From Coriolopsis trogii (taxonomy: Eukaryota > Basidiomycota > Agaricomycetes > Polyporales > Polyporaceae), in contig JAHYIO010000036.1 in NCBI GenBank assembly GCA_020543525.1, positions 372,001 to 436,000 of the forward strand: a stretch of DNA of 64,000 nt. Direction: 5' to 3'. Each line of letters opens with the position of its first letter. Within the stretch, counting starts at the first letter, position 1. Position numbers and translations under genes: made by a program. The notes under the pieces are model-generated. The model had not been told where the DNA came from, ran no database searches, and worked only from the letters and a program-made list of their open reading frames with translations. Positions 36,517-47,912 of this stretch are shown piece by piece.

Positions 36517-38087
36517 ATGGCTCCTCCAGCGCAAGTTACTGTTGAGGAGTGGAAGATCCGGCGGCTTCGGCCTACAGATGTGCCGTTTGGACAGGCAGTG
36601 CGTAGTCTAGACGGTGACAATCCGTTGGCGGTGCTTGTGAATATAGGTCCTGGAGAGTGGACGGTGAGTGTCATGTTTTTGTGAAGCGATGACCTTACTA
36701 ACGAGTCGTGTGCGATCATAGTTTTGCATGCCTGATACGGATGTGCCGGTCGTGTTTAGTTATGCTGCCGTGTTTTCGGATGCGGATGATTACTTCACTG
36801 GTAATTTGGTCATAGACGACAACGAGATACCGGGCTCGCTGAGTGAAGAGAACGTGTAAGTGAGAGCACATTGATGGGCATGCAGTGGCTAACGACCCTT
36901 TAGTGTCCGTCATGCAGGATTTCGAGCACAGTACACGTACATCTTGGAAGCGACGGGTGACCAGAATATGTTCACGCTGCAGAAGGTACGTATCACCAGA
37001 TGTGAGTATCCGGATGTATCTGACGTTGTAATAGGACGTCGAAGATCATGTACGGTGTGTCGACGGCTTTAATAGCCGTCGGTTGCCTCGGACGACATGG
37101 CAAGATGGATCTACGGGTAATAAGACGCGATTCTGGATGCGGACTCCGATGTTTCTGAAGGTCAAACCGAAGGAGCGGAAGCCGAAGCCTGCTGCACACT
37201 TGCATGAATGGGTGGTATTGGCCGAGAAGCGAACTCGGAATTTCAAGGCCAACCCTGATCGTCCTATGCTATGGGCCATAGAGGGCGACAAGCTGAAGAA
37301 ATTGGAGGAGTGTACGCCAGACGTGCTAGAGGCTGGCGACGTGGTGGTTTTCACCTTCACTCTATCGTTTATAGAAGGCCAACTGGCGTGGAACCCACAG
37401 TATTTTCTGATAGATGTAGTGCGGGTCCAGGCCGTGGACGACGAGGGCCGGGCCGCGTTCCGGCCGCTTACCGCACCGGACCTCCAGAGTACGGGGCGCT
37501 TGTCTTTGCAGAGCGGTGAGACCGTCGCAGGTGTGTTTGGTCTGTGCTTGTGGTCTTAACACGGGAGTTCGCTAACTAGATGCGATCGGCTGACGCTGAT
37601 CGTGGACGGTCATAGGTGCAGGTCTTAGCGGGAGTGCGGGATCACGTGCGGATTCTGTGACCGTGAATAGGATTTGTGATGATATGCAGAGCAAGACCGA
37701 GTCACCGGAAGGGAACACAGTTGGTAATATTGAGGCAGTGGGTGAGAGGAGGGAAAGTCCCCCGTGGCTTCTGGAGTCTATGGACGGATCCGACGTGGAC
37801 GCCGCAGTCAAGGTCGTCGAAGAGGAAGTCGGATCCGGGCCTGTTGCCGGTGGCTCCAGTGGAGCGCGTGGGTTGAAACGAGGCGTGATGTCTGCACAGG
37901 ATGTGGAGGATCTTGGGCGCGATGGGGGTGAAGATGCGTCGGCAACTGAAGGGTCGGTTGAAGGTGAGATTTTCAAAGTGGGTGTGATTGGAGACGTTCG
38001 GTATTGACAGCGTATTCGGTTACAGGCGAGCCTGGGATGGTATTCGTGAGCAAGAGGCGGAGTAAGCGTGCGCGAGTTAGAGTGTGA
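36517..38087 (+). CDS. Acidic nuclear-type protein, possible single-strand DNA-binding/OB-fold accessory
   Basis: Six exons join in frame: MAPPAQVTVEEWKIRRLRPT with RSLDGDNPLAVLVNIGPGEW; FCMPDTDVPVVFSYAAVFSD; VRHAGFRAQYTYILEATGDQ; a long exon with TTWQDGSTGNKTRFWMRTPM, EWVVLAEKRTRNF and VLEAGDVVVFTFTLSFIEGQ; an acidic low-complexity region (VVEEEVGSGP, SAQDVEDLGRDGGED); and a last exon GMVFVSKRRSKRARVRV, a clear nuclear-localisation-type cluster, ending at 38087. The beta-rich middle (DVVVFTFTLSF, YFLIDVVRVQAV) plus acidic tail recalls ssDNA-binding proteins, a typical helper for rolling-circle elements, but I cannot assign a family. It is one of the few plus-strand genes in the G-rich half. 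Confidence 0.6.
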
Positions 38088-38706
38088 TCAAGTGTGGATG
38101 ACGTGGGGATCGGTACTTGACAGATGAGGATTGTGGGTGGAAGGGGGTGGATATGGGTGTATATGGTTGCGCTGCGAAGTAATCCATAAGTTGGTGGAGT
38201 TAGTGCGGTGTGTAGTATCGTGTTTGAATTTGTGTGGCCTGAACGAGCTGACGAGGCGTCGGGTTAAGGTGGATCTCGGTTTGGTGACCGCGTATGTGAG
38301 TGTACTGCATGGCGGGATTCAACTCGATTATTATGTGAGAGTGTCGGTGAAACTAGTTAGGATAGAGCGCCCACCACAAGATCAAGGTCGTGATACTAGC
38401 GTAAGGTCCCGTGCGATGTGGAATTATATTAGTAGGCGATCGAGTCTAGTAGCCAATAGAAATGTGCTACTAACGGGAAAAATGAATGCGGGGTTGCAGG
38501 TGGCGTGCTGGATGGGAGATCGTCATGGACTATCTCATTATATGATAAAGTCCGGCTGCCTGAAAGTGCGGCCTGGAAGTGTTGTTCGACTGGCAGGTTT
38601 AGACGGTGACATGCGCAAGGAAGGGTGATGATGATTAGGATTAGAGGGCGATACACTATCGGAATATGCCAAGATAGAAATAACCCGTAGCGAGGATGAG
38701 CACTCG
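38088..38706. other. Intergenic, open frame not supported
   Basis: A plus-strand frame (38131-38628, 165 codons) is open, but it is likely a by-product of the strong G skew: no domain, no splice sites, and the composition equals that of neighbouring non-coding DNA. Confidence 0.35.
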
Positions 38707-41700
38707 CTATGTAGCAAGAAAGGGGCGGAGCCACTCGTCCCAGGAGTGAAGCGTACATATGGAACGTACCCGCGGATTAGCAAAGTGTAATAATGTATAG
38801 AATGCATTCGATGGGAGCGCCGCGATTGCTCCACTTAGAACGTGGATTGGTATCACATACGTTCTTTCAGCATTGACGACTGGCATCGGACGGCTGTATG
38901 AGAAATGGTGGATGAGTAGCGGTTCTTGATAAGACGTGTGACGTACATGAACATAGAGCTTGAAGTCCCATTGATTGTGTGACGTGTCGGGATTAGTGGA
39001 AAACGAGTGATGGGATGAATACAAATATTCGACAGGTAGAAGTTCGTCAGCATCGTATACAGATTCGCTGATGTGGTTGAGCTGCGTGGGATCTGGAGGT
39101 GCGAAGCGAATGTGGGACGTGCTGGCAGGGGAGTCGGTGACTGCGTCGGAGAATAGAGGATGATGGGTGAGTTCTCCACGGGGTGTGAACACTTGCCATT
39201 GGGAGGTGCTGGAGGAATGTAGGGTTGCGATGCTGCCTGGAAAAATCGTGTTACGACCACCGCGGTCGAGAGATTGGGCGTACCCGTTGTATGTTGGATG
39301 ATGATGACGATGTTGAGGGCCTAGCGCGGGGAATTGCAGCGGTCCTGGCGTTATGGGACTTGCGAATCGCGACGAGTGTGCATGGTGAGTGTCTGTGGTA
39401 CGGTGTTGTAGGGGGGTAGGCTGATATATCTGTGTCGAGGTGGGAATGGTCGGCATAGTCGAGCCCAACCGTGGGATGAGTATATCGTTCTGAGAGGAAC
39501 ATTAGCAATGTGTAATAGCACGCGTATAAAGAGGACGTGACGAATGCACACCGGAAGTGGTGTATGGGAGGACTTGGGATTTTTGCGCAGTCGGAGTGTC
39601 GGACGCGTGGAGAACGGCCCACTTTGGAAACTGTCGAGGAAATGAGAAGGTATTATGCGAAAGGAGAGTGCTCGGACGAACGTGACAACGTCGGCGGAAT
39701 AGCGTGGTTGCGAAGGCGAAAACGCAGATTGCGTAGCGGACGCTGACGTGGAAGAACCAGAGTTCAAACCAAGTGTGGAAGTGTCGTTCGCCTTGTCCGA
39801 ATACGAGTAGAAAGACAGCGGAATATTGGTGGGATTCTGTGCGTCTGGGGCGAGCGTCTGATCGCCAGTTGAAGGGTACCGGGTGACAGGAATGTCGGGT
39901 TGGTGCTCATGTTCTGTGGTGAGGGATGGGGGAAAGAAGCTAGGAGTTGGGTACGGTTGGTGTGATCGAAAGGAAGAGGCTTGCCGGGGTTCTTGAGGAC
40001 GGCGTGGTAGGACAGACGTTGTGTGTCTTGACGATGACATGTCTGCGGATTCTTGTTGGTAGGTGACTGCGGTTGGGGTCGTTGCATGGGTTGCACTCAT
40101 AGTATATAGATGAAATGCGAGTGGGGCGTCCGGTGGAGCGAGTATTGGATCGAGCAATGGGCACAGCGGACTATATGGGTCGGTTGGATGTCGATGGTCA
40201 GCAGGCAGTGGTGTGGTGAAAGTAGCTGTGCTCGTGGAGGGAGATCCTTGGTTGGGTTGATGGGCCTTGGTGGTGTGGACGTCCCACGTGATGGGAGTAA
40301 GGGGTTCTTGTCGATAATCGACAGGTACGTGCTGTTCTGGTAGACGCATAGTCGGCTGTTCGGTGGAGGCGGAAAGTGGCGTAGAGAAACTATGATGGGA
40401 AGGGTGGATGTGATCGCCGGGGAGCGAGAGGGACAGGTTGTGTGCTGATTCAAGGTCGAGAGTGGTTGAGGTAGGCGGGGAGGTAAGCAATGTCTGGGCA
40501 ATCGAGGAGGTGTTAGTTGTTAGGTATAATGGAGTCCATACTTGGTCTATGCTACCTCGTCAGCGGGAACCATGTGCAAATTGTGAGCGAAGCCTATTTC
40601 GATATTTTCGGTTTGCCGGTACGGACGGTTGGAGTGGGAATGCAAGGAAAGGTAGTTACCAGAGATATCGTGATGTCCGGGGTGAGGAGAGTTAGCGTTG
40701 TCTGTACGCGCCAGTCGGACTTGAAGTCTGTCCTCAGCGATATATTGGGTGTGGCTCATCATCATGGGCATAGGGTTATCGGACATAGAGTAGGGAAGAA
40801 AAGTGTTATCCTCGTCGTTAGTCGGCGATAGGGAGAGGGAAGCGGGAGGCTGGTAGTTGTGAAGAAGTGAAGTATTGTAGGACGTAGACTGAGAATAGAG
40901 ATTCTAAAAGGAGAGAAGGAGGCGACGGGTAAGTATGGAAAGTCAAGGTTATGATAAGGGTGAATGGAAATGGGATGTAGTATTTGGCAGCGAGGAGCGT
41001 CCAGGACGAGATGGGTGTAATGGAGTGGAGAGTTAGATAGAGGGGTGACGAGGGATGATGCACGAATGGACAATTACGTCCGCGCGGGAGGAGGAGACAG
41101 CAATCTCACTGTGGTCATACGAAGGGGGCGATCGCGAGTACTCACTTGAGATGCAGTTCCAGCCCAGGTTGATAGGGAGGAGTCCTCAGCTTGTTCATAA
41201 CACTCCAGGCCGTCGAAGTTGCAGTCCAAGCATTGAGGATGGCCAAAGCACTATACGACGATGAAGGAAGTGTAGAAGAAAAGGAAGACAAAACGTACTA
41301 AGATGTTTCGACGCGCGCAATGAGCGCAGGGTCGAAGGCGAAGTTCCCAGTTGGTATTCGGAGTGGAAGACGCGTTTGCTTGCTGCATTTTGGTGTTGCC
41401 TTGTCTGCGAAAGGAATTGCCACGTGAGGAAACGAAGATAGAGGTGTGTAGACGTGAGGCCGTGACAGTGGAGGCGGAGAAAAAGGGTAATAGGTAGTTG
41501 AGGAGGACAGTGGTGTGTGGTCTGAAGAGAGCAGGACGCGCGCGCGGCGCGGGGTTTCAGCGCTCGCTTAATTAGTTCCGGCGAATTGGCCAGCGACGAA
41601 ATAGGGCAAGAGAAAGAGAGGTCAGGAATACGTGCCTGAGGGCTGGTGGCTCCAGTCAAGTCGATTGGACTGTCCGGTTGTCGAAGAAGCCTTGATACGC

Positions 41701-41792
41701 CGTGCGTAGTCGGCTACGATGCTACACAAGTCTTCTGACGAAACTTTATCACTGGGTGCCGACGGCGTTGGGTGTGGAGAGAGCGGACGCAT
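38707..41792 (-). CDS. Zn(II)2Cys6 DNA-binding protein with long disordered C-terminus
   Basis: Exon 1 (ATG 41792) reads MRPLSPHPTPSAPSDKVSSE and joins in phase across an intron to NASSTPNTNWELRLRPCAHC. A further intron is removed to give a perfect binuclear cluster, C-x2-C-x6-C-x5-C-x2-C-x6-C: CAHCARRNIL then CFGHPQCLDCNFDGLEC. This is the fungus-specific Gal4-type zinc cluster. Downstream exons (NLYSQSTSYNTS, SMSDNPMPMMMSHTQYIAED, ADETLLTSPPTSTTLDLESA and onward) are Ser, Pro, Thr and His-rich, as in activation regions. The 3' half (38707-39468) could be a separate gene, and I could not verify every junction between 39350 and 39750. Confidence is high for the cluster, low for the 3' limit. 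Confidence 0.6.
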
Positions 41793-44700
41793 GACGAACT
41801 AAGGAAGGTGAGTATTGCAACCAATCTATGCGTTAATACGGATTGTATGGACGTGGCTTGTAGGACGCTGTGCGGCGGTTGAAATCCGGACGTAGAGTTT
41901 GAGGGACGTGGCGATGTACGTGAAGCGGAGTTCTTCTGTCAATGACTTGGGGAAGAGTCTGGGAAGAAGCCTGGAAACGTCTGCTTGTAACGTTCGTAGT
42001 CAGTAGTTGGAAGACAGAGGAGATTCGAGCCGAAGGGAGAAGGCACGAGTGCCCCGTGGGCTAGTTTGGTTACGCGTCCGAGTTTGTGAGACGGCGTGTA
42101 GGCATGCATGCTCTGTTCGCAGATGTAGTATGATAATTGTACAAATGATCAGAAACGATCGTAGGTAATGGGGTAGTGCATTGTGGGGGAGCATGGCGGT
42201 GTGTATAGAAGAGGAGAAGAGGGTAAAGTGTCTTCATTGAGACAAGCGGAGGACAGTCGATCCATCGCGAGTATGCGATGACGAGATGAAAGAGAAGACA
42301 GAGATCTATGATGTGCAGTGTTATGTCAGAATTATCGGCTTTGCAAGCAAAGCATTCGTCGGATATGGATGGCCAATAGGTTTCCATCGCGTGGAAGTCA
42401 CGGGGGGTGTATATGTGCCCAGCAATAAGGACGCGAGGGAATTTATGAACGCTCAAGGAGCGAAGGCAAGCGGGCGGCATGCAAGCAAGGTTGTGAACAC
42501 AGAAATCGAGGCTGACGAGATTTGGGCATAGGGTGGACCCATGTGCTCGTGAGAAGAGGTGGTTCAAAGAGAAGAATCCGCACAGGATGGCGATGGTATC
42601 AACATATGCACCGAGGCGTGTAGTATGCCGTGTGGTACGGCCGATGCTCGGTAAGCTGAAGAATGGGATGACCGTCACTCGTACAAGAGGTACGGATCAG
42701 AATCGAAGACCTCTCTGGAGTACTATGCCTCGGAGGGAGAGGCGTTATTCGATATGAGGGACGTTCGTGTTCATCAGTTGGAGTACGATGGCATGTGTGC
42801 GAAAGAAGAGCGGGGCAGCAGCATATGATAATGCATGGCTATGCTTGTTGAAAAGTACGACGTGATGAACAAACGGGCGTACGGTGGTTCGGTATCAGGG
42901 GCGCAATTTGCCAGCGACTGTAAGAAGGGACGCGTGCGGTCAAATGGAAAATCGAAGGATGTGATCTATGTGAGAAATCGATCCCCTGAAGGAGTTCCGG
43001 TGAATAGATTATCTCGAATTAGAGGAGCATACTTACTTTGTGTTTTGAGAATACCTGGACAGGATTGGAGGAGGGGAATAGTCGCGTTCGTAGCAAACAT
43101 TGCGGAGGAAAAGATGGACGACGATAAGGATGGAGGAAGCGATGGAGGCAGGCGAATAGGTAGTGGTTAGGAAGACTGAGGTCTCATTGTGTCTGACTTG
43201 GCGTGTGAGTGAAAGCTTGTTGTAGATAGATGTAGGAAGGGATGAGGATACGAACGGGGACGATCGAGAAGGCTGAGAACCAAACTTCGGCAACGTTGAC
43301 GTGGGGAACGTGTATCGAGCTTGGGAGAATTGGAAGACGATTTGATGCCTTTGCAGGGGCTCGCAAGCGGAAAGCGTTGAAGAGAGTTGCGGGGAAGTTT
43401 TCGGATGGATGCGGCGTTCCCGATCGAGTGTGTTATGTGTCGTTGACACCGGCGAATGGGTGGATCAGTGGGGTTGGGTAGGCGTTTCGACAAGTGGAAT
43501 GAAAAGACGCACCGAATCGGAGGCACGCGTTGGTCGGATTTGGTTGAAGTGTCAGCGCACATAATAAGACGGAGGATGATAAATTGCAGAGCCGACCAGA
43601 TATGGCGTAGTATATGTAAGTAGATGAGCTTGAAAGTTCCATAGAACTGTCGAGTAGCGTCAAATTGGCCATCGGATGTGCAGCCGTGGATCGGTAAGAG
43701 CGGTTACCACGATAGAGGCCAGGAAAGGTGACTGAGGACGCGTTTAGACCGAATATGGGACGAAGCATGGAGCCGAAGTAGATAGGAACGAGGGGAGAAG
43801 ATTAGGTTGACTTTGCTCATTTGGGACAATACGGTGGAGGATGAGGACTTATGAACGTCTCGTTGCGATGAATACAGCCCGACGCTGGATTCTGAACGGT
43901 GTATGGAGGTGAAAAAGGGGAGGAATCGCAGTAAGAGCTTACCGGACAGCGGATATGTGATGGGATGGACGATTAGGTATGCCAAGAGGAGGGTGATATA
44001 GCATTACGGTACGACTTGTTGATATGTTTGAGGTGAGCGTAACGATGGGTCTCGGGAAGATGTTGTTCATAGTGCCAGCGTCGCTGACATTGTGATTGAA
44101 ATCTAGTACGATGTATGTTTGCGTTGGACGTGGGGGGAGGGAAGACTTGACGTACCAGATCAGGAAGGCCGACGTAGAAGGGCGGCATGGAGATGATGTT
44201 TTTCAGTGATTGGGGGTGGATGTCTATAAACAGATGGAGTACGATCAATGGTGCTAAAAGCATGGGGATTTCACTCTCGATGACGTCAGGTGCAATGGGA
44301 AGGTCGAAATTTCGATGGGATGAATACAGTGGCAAGGACTTGCCTTGTGCTGAGATGGTATGGGACGCCAGGCGGAACAACGTGGTACGGACGATAGTAG
44401 TTTCGGTGTAGGAGAGGGTATGGTGATTTGAGAAGGATTCGGTTTTCAGAAACGGAGCGTGATCGTGGTTGATAGGATGTAGAGTATGGTGAACAGACAG
44501 AGTTGTCGGGAGTGAGCGTAAGGTGGATTGGACACGTCTTAGGTAGTGATTATTTCCCGTTCGGTAACAATATGCGCCGGGCTTCGGGATTTGTCAGAAT
44601 GATTCGAGCGCGGCCCGGGTTGACCGTAACCGGCTGCTCACTGCATCACACGACAGGGAGGGCGCTTCACAAATCGAGTTCAGGCTGAGGAAGATAGCAA

Positions 44701-45200
44701 CAGGTGGGTGCTCTTTTGTACGCGCATTCGAATCGCTCTCTATCATGTTGAAAGCTCTGCTTGTAGAGTTTCGTGAATGTATGGGGACGGCTTAGGTTGC
44801 GCTAACAGAGCGGATCGCACGGTAACGACTGAGGAAGGGTTTCTCACGATGGATCAGTCTAGTGCGCGTAAGGAGATACTCCGGTATGCTGGCTGCTCTA
44901 CCCTCTATGGGCGTATACGTGATGGAGAGGTGGGTGCAGCATGTCATTGTCGATAGCGATCTTAGTACTGGGGAAAAATAGAGACAGTGCAGTCGAGTGA
45001 GCGGGCTGACACGACGCGCGCGCACCCGCTGGTTGTGGCTTTGTTGTTGGAACTCCACTTGTGAAGCGTTCTGCGTGTGGTCTCGTTGCAGCGATAATTG
45101 TGCTCCCCTATGCATACGCAAATCCCAAGTGTCGAATACATTTTATGGATGTATGTGTGAATGTAGCGGTACCAATAAGTATTAGTTCGTTCATTGACAC
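41793..45200. other. Unresolved block inside the element
   Basis: About 3.4 kb with many short exon-like minus-strand segments, for example SENRILLKSPYPLLHRNYYR near 44400-44470 and FDLPIAPDVIESEIPMLLAP near 44300. Several end at good GT donors, one at a possible GC donor (AG then GCAAGT, near 44332). I could not join a complete gene and recognise no domain. The plus strand remains G-rich. Confidence 0.25.
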
Positions 45201-45292
45201 GAGGAGCGACAATGGAAGACAACACACGCGAAACGGGAGTGTATTTGGGTCACCTATAACATCAGGAATATATGAAGGGGTAGAATACGGTG

Positions 45293-46390
45293 CTAGACGG
45301 ACGATGCACGTGTGCGCGTGGGGCGAGGCGGCGGGTCAACAGTGACAGGCGCTGCGATCGAAGGAGTCTGAAAGAAAGGATTGGAAAGGACTAACATGCC
45401 GGAGCTGACAGCAGCCGGAGGGAGGAGAGGATCGGCAAACATGCAACGGTTTTCGCAAGTGAGCACATTCGAAAGCCGCCATATTGCCATACACCCAAAG
45501 GGTGGTACGGCGTAGGCCATGGCGACGTACCGATCTCCCCCCAGTGGATCCATGAAGGCGACGACTGAACCGCGATCCCCAAAGAACCGTGCTTGAGTGG
45601 GGCATATGTAACGATGGCGGTAGCAAGGGTAGTAGGCGGATGGGGCATCACTGTAACGATGAGGAGTACACGGATGTAGGTCGTTCCACTCGGTTGGATC
45701 ACGGGCGAAGGTGAAGCCCCCTTCGTACATCCATTCGAGAGTCCATCCTTCGTCGTCAGTTGCGCAGTCGTTGGACAGATACGCTTCGAGGGACCGATAA
45801 TCGAGGGTGAGAAGGGGATATGCGCAACCCCACGTATACTGCGTGACGAAGTTGAAGAGTGCGGAAGATGTGACGCGGGAAATGGCCGCGACGCCGCCGA
45901 GATTGGAATCATAAAGGTATATGTAAAGGTCGTTGCTGGTCTTGAACATGATGGTATGGTCTATTTCTCGTCGACGGCAAAATATGCTGGCGCTCTCTTC
46001 CCATCCCATGTACTCGATGGTTTGTGTTGCGACGGGGTCGTGCATGAGATATGATAGGAGAGGAAGGAAGGTGCCAAGACCACCGTATATCTCCAGACGG
46101 GAAGCCCGGATATCGTCATCGCGCATAACGAATTCGAGAGCGGCTTCACCTCCAAGAACCGACCGACTAACAGTCAAGAGTGATAGGAAGGCATGCGAGA
46201 CGGGAACAAATCGCTCGACGATTTTGTCAAGGCTGTGTTTGAGTTCGGCTTTGCAGAGGTTGTAAGCGGTTTTGCAGGTTGCTCTCCATACTATCAGAGT
46301 GAGTATGTCCATTTTTTGCGCGACGATCGCTCCTATAGTGTTGTCCAGGCTGGCCCGAAGGACTGTCAGCGACTGGAGATCGACTGGCAT
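45293..46390 (-). CDS. F-box-like / nucleotidyltransferase-fold-like protein, copy 1
   Basis: Single open exon of 365 codons from ATG 46390. The N-terminus resembles a degenerate F-box helix pair (AQKMDILTLIVWRATCKTAY). The core has GGEAALEFVMRDDDIRASRL (a place where nucleotidyltransferase-fold proteins have GSxAL and DxD), YIYLYDSNLGGVAAISRVTS and NFVTQYTWGCAYPLLTLDYR. The C-terminal signature is RHRYICPTQARFFGDRGSVV, then CMAIWRLSNVLTCENRCMF and ADPLLPP. The C-terminal signature recurs in the gene at 62551-63855, so the two are paralogues. The fold assignment is inference from the strand pattern; the acidic catalytic residues look incomplete, so it may bind rather than catalyse. Confidence 0.6.
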   Translation of the reverse strand: MPVDLQSLTVLRASLDNTIGAIVAQKMDILTLIVWRATCKTAYNLCKAELKHSLDKIVERFVPVSHAFLSLLTVSRSVLGGEAALEFVMRDDDIRASRLEIYGGLGTFLPLLSYLMHDPVATQTIEYMGWEESASIFCRRREIDHTIMFKTSNDLYIYLYDSNLGGVAAISRVTSSALFNFVTQYTWGCAYPLLTLDYRSLEAYLSNDCATDDEGWTLEWMYEGGFTFARDPTEWNDLHPCTPHRYSDAPSAYYPCYRHRYICPTQARFFGDRGSVVAFMDPLGGDRYVAMAYAVPPFGCMAIWRLSNVLTCENRCMFADPLLPPAAVSSGMLVLSNPFFQTPSIAAPVTVDPPPRPTRTRASSV

Positions 46391-46517
46391 ACATCTGATG
46401 ACACGTACAGAATACGAGATTTGTGTGGGACGCCACCCTCACGGAGCCACGCCATGCGAATGGCAACAACATCCATATTTGTGAGAGAGGGAGTTGTAGA
46501 CAGCAGAGTCACATAAA

Positions 46518-46529
46518 GGGGGGGGGGGG
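46518..46529 (+). repeat. G12 homopolymer
   Basis: Twelve consecutive G residues in the short gap between two minus-strand genes; a likely sequencing- and replication-slippage site. Confidence 0.9.
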
Positions 46530-46605
46530 TATTCTGATGCAAGAGTGATTGACGGATGGTATATAATAATCAATACAGGAAGCGTCTCAACATACCACAA
46601 ATGGA

Positions 46606-46927
46606 TCAGCGGAGGTCGAGGCCGTCGTGTGAGACATCGGCAATGTATGGGTGCATAAGAAGGGGTACATTGCCTAAACCGAAATGGGTAGGACGTTGGT
46701 CCAATACGACGTAGAGACAGGTAAGAAGGGCGCCCCTTGTTATAAGTCAACCGAATACACTCGCCGAATGCAGGCAGTGAAACGACTGAATTAGATCCAA
46801 GGGCGAATCCGGATGTTTGTGTCCATGGAGGAACGGCGAAGGGAGTCGGAGTAAGAGCATGAAGTGGCGTAGTGCTGACTGGGCGGTGCTGAGTAGGGAT
46901 TAGATTAGTGTTGCCGCGAGGCGACAT
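46606..46927 (-). CDS. Small Pro/Thr-rich hypothetical protein
   Basis: ATG 46927 opens MSPRGNTNLIPTQHRPVSTT, continuing through TPFAVPPWTQTSGFALGSNS and VVSLPAFGECI. A second segment, YVVLDQRPTHFGLGNVPLLM then HPYIADVSHDGLDLR, ends at TGA 46606. The two must be joined by an intron near 46700-46760 whose limits I could not fix. The product would be about 90-100 residues. No family was recognised. Confidence 0.35.
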
Positions 46928-46936
46928 AAGATGACG

Positions 46937-47225
46937 CGAGTTGTGCAACTCGGGTCAACTGGTCAGATCGAGTTCGATGGATGCGACTTACGAGCTGGCT
47001 CCCGAATCGGTCACCCAAGATATCTCTCACTGATTCTCGCATCGCTCAATTTGGTTATGAGGCCAACACAGGGGGAGAGCACGGAGAGGTCGTTATTCGT
47101 CCAATCAGAAGCCATAGCCACCGCGAGTCGTGCCGCGAGTTGTGAGTCGCTCGCCTTGTCCTACTCGCCCCATCGAGTTGTCCAACTCACGTCGGAGTTG
47201 GCGAGTTCAACTGAAACTCGTGACA
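46937..47225. repeat. MITE-like short repeat with hairpin ends
   Basis: Bounded by near-palindromes: cgagttg-tg-caactcg at 46937-46952, and gagttg-tc-caactc at 47175-47188 followed by further gagttg/caactg motifs. The interior is AT-neutral and non-coding. Such GAGTTG/CAACTC-rich units are a common short-repeat type in Agaricomycete genomes; the family name is not known to me. Confidence 0.4.
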
Positions 47226-47309
47226 CACCAGATTGGATGCGTTTCAGTCGGTTACGGTCAGAGGAAGGCAGGCTGAATGCGTGAGCGACATGTGAGTACT
47301 ACTAAGCCC

Positions 47310-47615
47310 TCCGGTACCCGACCCTCAAAAGCCTGGCCCGGCCTGGCCCGAGGAGAGCTTTCGAGGGCCCGAGCCCAGCCTAGGCTTCGGCGCCTATGAG
47401 CGCTTGAATATATTATATAAGACGGCTTCCACGCGACGTCACCTGACCTCATCTGCCAGCTACTGTCCTCCGACTACCAAGCCCGGGCTCGGGCCCGACC
47501 CGGCTCGAGCCCACCCTGAGTCCTCTGACAGGGCTGTTTGTCTGAGCCTGAGCCCCAAAAAGCACCTCCAAGCCGGGGTATCTGAGCCCAGCCCGGCCCG
47601 ACTGAGTAGCAACTA
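47310..47615. repeat. GGCCCG-rich short repeat
   Basis: Left arm around 47330-47375 (gcctggcccggcctggcccg), middle around 47478-47512 (cgggctcgggcccgacccgg) and right arm around 47582-47605 (gagcccagcccggcccgac). The arms are loosely inverted. It is non-coding and looks like a separate small non-autonomous repeat next to the previous one. Confidence 0.4.
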
Positions 47616-47770
47616 TGTAACACGTGAGCTTCACGTGAGAGTCACGCGATCGCCAGGATCGATAAGTCCGCTTCCTGCTACGTGTGTTCTCGATATGTTC
47701 TATTGTCTTCCGTCCCACCACGAGTGATGAACAAGATACTGTCTGTGTCAAGTTCGTCTGGTCAAATGGC

Positions 47771-47792
47771 AGCACTCTACAACACGCATCAT
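47771..47792 (+). repeat. 22-bp direct repeat, copy 1
   Basis: agcactctacaacacgcatc followed by at; it occurs again 120 bp downstream. The surrounding sequence is not duplicated at the same level, so it may be a duplication scar or footprint. Confidence 0.75.
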
Positions 47793-47890
47793 TCATTATC
47801 ACGCAATCATGCAACAAGTGCATATTATATTCCTATGCGATGGTGCGGTCTAGGCATGTTCTAGTTATGGAGTATTATTGATCTACTATC

Positions 47891-47912
47891 AGCACTCTAC
47901 AACACGCATCAT
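47891..47912 (+). repeat. 22-bp direct repeat, copy 2
   Basis: Exact second copy of the 22 bp at 47771-47792. Confidence 0.75.

Noticed and set aside
38131..38628. 165-codon plus-strand open frame as a gene
   Set aside because: No domain or splice support, and open frames on this strand are expected from the G-rich skew.
38707..40490. Two tandem paralogous Pro-rich genes sharing a LLHFAN / LLHIAN motif
   Set aside because: The similarity covers only a few residues that probably fall in introns; a single long gene with the Zn2Cys6 cluster explains the region better.
40517..40831. Plus-strand 104-codon frame resembling a PAS-like phrase
   Set aside because: It is antisense to the better-supported Zn2Cys6 gene and has no supporting features.
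41146..41300. Notch/LNR-like reading of the Cys-rich stretch
   Set aside because: Once the intron is removed the spacing is exactly that of a fungal Zn2Cys6 cluster, which is far more plausible.
44320..44340. GC-AG intron as evidence of a gene at 44.3 kb
   Set aside because: The donor AG/GCAAGT is a good match but no downstream exon could be joined in frame, so it is noted only within the unresolved block.
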